This document shows, piece by piece, positions 61,123-64,000 of a stretch of DNA of 64,000 nucleotides. The DNA lies in assembly GCF_002902285.1 (NCBI RefSeq), contig NZ_PPRU01000035.1, forward strand, positions 20,648-84,647. Reading direction: 5' to 3'. The stretch's first letter is position 1. Each line of letters begins with the position of its first letter. A program made the translations under genes and the position numbers. The DNA comes from Staphylococcus simulans. GTDB taxonomy: Bacteria; Bacillota; Bacilli; Staphylococcales; Staphylococcaceae. The notes below the pieces were generated by a model that saw only the letters and a list, made by a program, of their open reading frames with translations, was not told the DNA's origin and ran no database searches.

Positions 61123-64000
61123 ATGAGAAATAATTCACATTCGCGAGGCTTTGACGCAAGACGTCAAAATAAATATTCGATTCGTCGTTTCACTGTAGGA
61201 ACAGCTTCTATCATCGTTGGAGCAACTTTATTGTTCGGAATTGGAAACGAAGCAAGAGCTGCAGAAGGAACAACTGATTCTACTGGCAACCAAACGTCAG
61301 GTAGTTCGACTAGTGATCCAGCATCACAACCAACAGAAGATGCTGCACCAACACAAGATGCTGCACAGACTCAAGAAACACAATCAACTACAGTTAATCA
61401 ATCAACTGACCAACTGGTTGATAAAACTGCTGAACCAACAGCACCACAAACTGATACAAAAACTACAGATGCACCTACAACTGGTGAAACTGTAACACCA
61501 GAACAAAATACAACAACTAATAATGATACAAATACAACAACTACGTCAGATGCTCCACAACAAGACACTTCTTCCCAAACTGCATCTTCAACAGATACAT
61601 CATCGACAACAAAAGATACATCATCACAATCAGCACCAGAGTCGGCTGATACAACAACTTCTACAACACAAGAAAAATCAACTTCTGATACATCATCACA
61701 ATCATCAACTTCAGATAAAGTAGATGCACCTACAACTTCTGCACAAGAACCAAGCAGTACAACACAAGAAAAATCAGCAGATACATCAAGCACTTCAAAT
61801 ACGACTTCTGCTCAAACAGCTGAAGAACCTGTAACTACTCAAGGTTCTACTGACCAAACGGTTGATAAGTCAACAGTTGAACCAAGTGCTGAACAAAATA
61901 CTGTCTCATCTACTGAACCGACTCAACAAGTCATTGCAGCTGCTGATTCAAATACAACTACAGATGCAGGTACTACTCAAGATACATCTTTACAATCAAG
62001 TGATTTAGCTGCACAAGCTGGTGTTACAAGTGCTGATTCACCTGAACTAGCAACATACAAATTATTGCAACAATCTTCTGATAATAAAGATGCAAACACA
62101 ATTCAAACGACAGCTGAAACAACACCAATGTCACGTTCATTCAGTTTAATGTCAGCATCACCAACAACATTCACAACATTAGCAGCAGCAACAGGCACGA
62201 ATGTAAATGATTTAGTTACTATTTCAAATCCTACAATCTCAACAGAACAGATTGACCCTAACCAAAGTGGTAATTTCCGATTGAATGCAGATTATACTGT
62301 TAATGGAACAGTGCAAGGTGGAGACTATTTCACTGTACAAATGCCAACATATGCAAATATGGATGGGGAACTAGATTATACAAATACTAACAATCAATTC
62401 ACAACTGAGTTATTATCACCATCAGGATATGTAGTTGCAAACGGTGTTTACGACACAACTACTAAAACTTTAACTTATACCTTTACTGACTGGGTTAATG
62501 ATAAAGAAGATGTATCAGGGAGCTTTAGTTTAGCGCAGTTTGCGGATCGTAATACAGCGAAAGATTATGGAACATACCCATTAACTTATAACTTAGCTGG
62601 TGAAACATTTAATACACAAATCACATATGCATATGATTCACACGAACATGGGGTTTATCCGGCATACGTTGATTCAATGATTACAAATGTTGATGCGACA
62701 AATACAACTAACGATTTTACTGAAGTGGTTTATGTCAACCCAACTGATTTAAACTTAAGCAGTGCAGCTCTAGTTATGGCTCCAAAAGACGGTAACAGTA
62801 ATGCGCTAATTGGCTTTGACTATACAACTTTCCATATTTATGAAGTTCCAGACCCAAGTTAATTACCTGATAGCTATGATTTTGAAGCTGCAGGTTACCA
62901 AGACTTAGCACAAAGTTTCCAAAATAACGGAAGTATTTATACAAATGCAAATGGTGATATGATTATTAATTTCGGTGTGATTGATAATCCGTATGTAGTA
63001 GTTATGGATTCACAATTCGATCCGACTTATAGTTCAAATTTAACAACTAGAGCGACTCTCTATGCAACAGATCAATCTGGTTACACAGCAAGCTATTTCT
63101 TTGATAACAGCTTTGTAATTGAAAATAGTTCAGGTACTGGAGACGGAACACTTGAAACTTATAGACTAGGTGACTATGTATGGGAAGATACTAACCAAAA
63201 TGGTATTCAAGATAGTGGAGAAACACCAATTTCAAACGTGTTAGTTACTCTTAAAGATGCTAACGGTAACATTATCAATACAGCAGTAACAGACCGATAT
63301 GGGAACTACTTATTCTCAGATTTAAATAACGGAGATTATACAGTAGAATTTAGTACACCAGAAGGCTATGTTCCGACTACACAAAATGCTGGAACAGATA
63401 GCACTGTAGACTCAAATGGTTTAGTTGTACCTGTAACAATTAATGGTGCGGATAACTTAACAATCGACTCTGGTTTCTATAAACCTGTAGCTGCGACATA
63501 CAACTTAGGTGACTATGTATGGGAAGACAGCAACAAAGACGGCATCCAAAACTCTAACGAAGTAGGAATCGAAGGCGTAACTGTAACGTTAACAAAACCA
63601 GACGGCACGACTGAAACAACAGTAACAGGCGCTGACGGTAAATATGAATTCACTGGCCTAGAAAACGGTGAGTACACAGTTAACTTCTCAACGCCAGCAG
63701 GTTATGAAGCAACACTTGTAAATCAAGGCGATTTAACAGCGCTTGATTCAAACGGTACAACAACTACAGTTGTCATCAATAATGCTGATGATTACACAAT
63801 CGACAGCGGTTTCTTCAAACCAGTTGTTGAACCAGAACCAGTTCCAGCGACATACAACTTAGGTGACTATGTATGGGAAGATTCAAACAAAGACGGCATC
63901 CAAAACTCGAACGAAGTGGGTATCGAAGGCGTAACAGTAACATTGACAAAACCAGACGGATCAACAGTAACGACAGTTACAGATGCGAACGGTAAATATG
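61123..64000 (+). pseudogene. Sdr-type MSCRAMM adhesin with in-frame stop, 3' end beyond window
   Basis: The signal peptide has the YSIRK motif (KYSIRRFTVGTASIIVG). A Ser/Thr/Gln-rich low-complexity stretch runs from about residue 40 to 330, then an N2-N3-like ligand-binding domain with the latch motif TYTFTDWVND. At 62860-62862 TAA interrupts the frame, where CAA (Gln) would fit the context [15 protein letters not shown]. The same frame then stays open to the window end. It encodes the rest of the domain and three SdrD-type B repeats starting LGDYVWED near 63166, 63505 and 63859. The first product would lack the wall anchor and be secreted. It could be a true pseudogene, a sequencing error or rare read-through. 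Confidence 0.88.
63493..64000 (+). repeat. Near-identical B-repeat DNA
   Basis: The segment beginning GCGACATACAACTTAGGTGA (63493) recurs at 63847, 354 bp later, with only scattered changes, covering the [19 protein letters not shown] part. A diverged first copy lies at about 63163. Such repeats can expand or contract by recombination. Confidence 0.85.

Noticed and set aside
61398..61793. A 131-codon minus-strand ORF rich in Val, Ser and Asp.
   Set aside because: Antisense of the Thr/Ser-rich adhesin region; composition is explained by the complementary repeats.
1..64000. CRISPR arrays, IS elements, prophage, tRNA or rRNA genes.
   Set aside because: No regularly spaced repeats, transposase or integrase motifs, or cloverleaf/rRNA sequences were found on reading both strands.

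Overview
The window is AT-rich, gene-dense chromosomal DNA from a staphylococcus. This rests on a YSIRK/Sdr surface protein, a class A sortase with the staphylococcal catalytic spacing, a 251-residue PflA, feoAB with a Fur box, and strong AGGAGG ribosome binding sites. A complete beta-glucuronidase/glucuronate pathway is present and the capsule locus is reduced to capA and capD-like genes. This fits a coagulase-negative species, possibly of the carnosus/simulans group, but the species call is inference. I saw no tRNA, rRNA, IS element, prophage or CRISPR array.

Layout. 1-3.5 kb: fdrA(allF)-ylbE(allG)-ylbF(allH)-carbamate kinase, a carbamoyl-transfer/ATP-yielding cluster, followed by a CynX-type MFS gene. 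5-6.7 kb: a DUF1801 protein and an AraC-family regulator whose stop codon abuts a perfect cre site. 7-15.3 kb: one seven-gene operon for uptake and breakdown of glucuronides (kdgA, kdgK, GPH transporter, uxaC, uxuA, SDR-type uxuB, uidA). 15.4-21.6 kb: PepSY protein, MFS transporter, a small LPAAG-anchored protein and two tandem PTS_EIIC_2 paralogues. 22-27.6 kb: 5-oxoprolinase operon pxpB-pxpC-BCCP-biotin carboxylase-pxpA-Nramp-like transporter. 27.8-34.7 kb: xylulokinase, GNAT, phosphatase, PadR/HAAS pair, and feoA-feoB-FeoB-associated protein. 35.5-39.3 kb: capA, a frameshifted capD-like gene and galU. 39.4-42.7 kb: Usp, DUF5996, QueH and a LytTR/DUF3021 pair. 43.9-52.2 kb: DUF488, pflB-pflA, Spo0M-like, quinone oxidoreductase, pdp-deoB. 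52.3-60.5 kb: a third PTS_EIIC_2 protein, fructosamine kinase, two-domain PPK2, CDF exporter, AzoR, small proteins, srtA and bioB. 61.1-64 kb: an Sdr-type adhesin gene with an in-frame stop, running off the window.

The most interesting region is the 1.24 kb gap at 42.7-43.9 kb. It has no credible ORF. On the minus strand it reads as a long RNA with about eight hairpins presenting C-rich (mostly UUCCCC) loops. It ends in a strong intrinsic terminator whose own loop is UUCCCC, and it carries two copies of a 15-nt ACUCC-containing element. This is the architecture of an RNAIII/RsaC-like riboregulator that pairs with Shine-Dalgarno sequences, but it has no agr genes or delta-haemolysin ORF beside it.

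Two surface-related genes are broken by single-base changes: capD-like (one A missing from an A tract) and the Sdr adhesin (CAA-to-TAA type stop). Start codons were re-chosen where a ribosome binding site decided it; each such case is noted.
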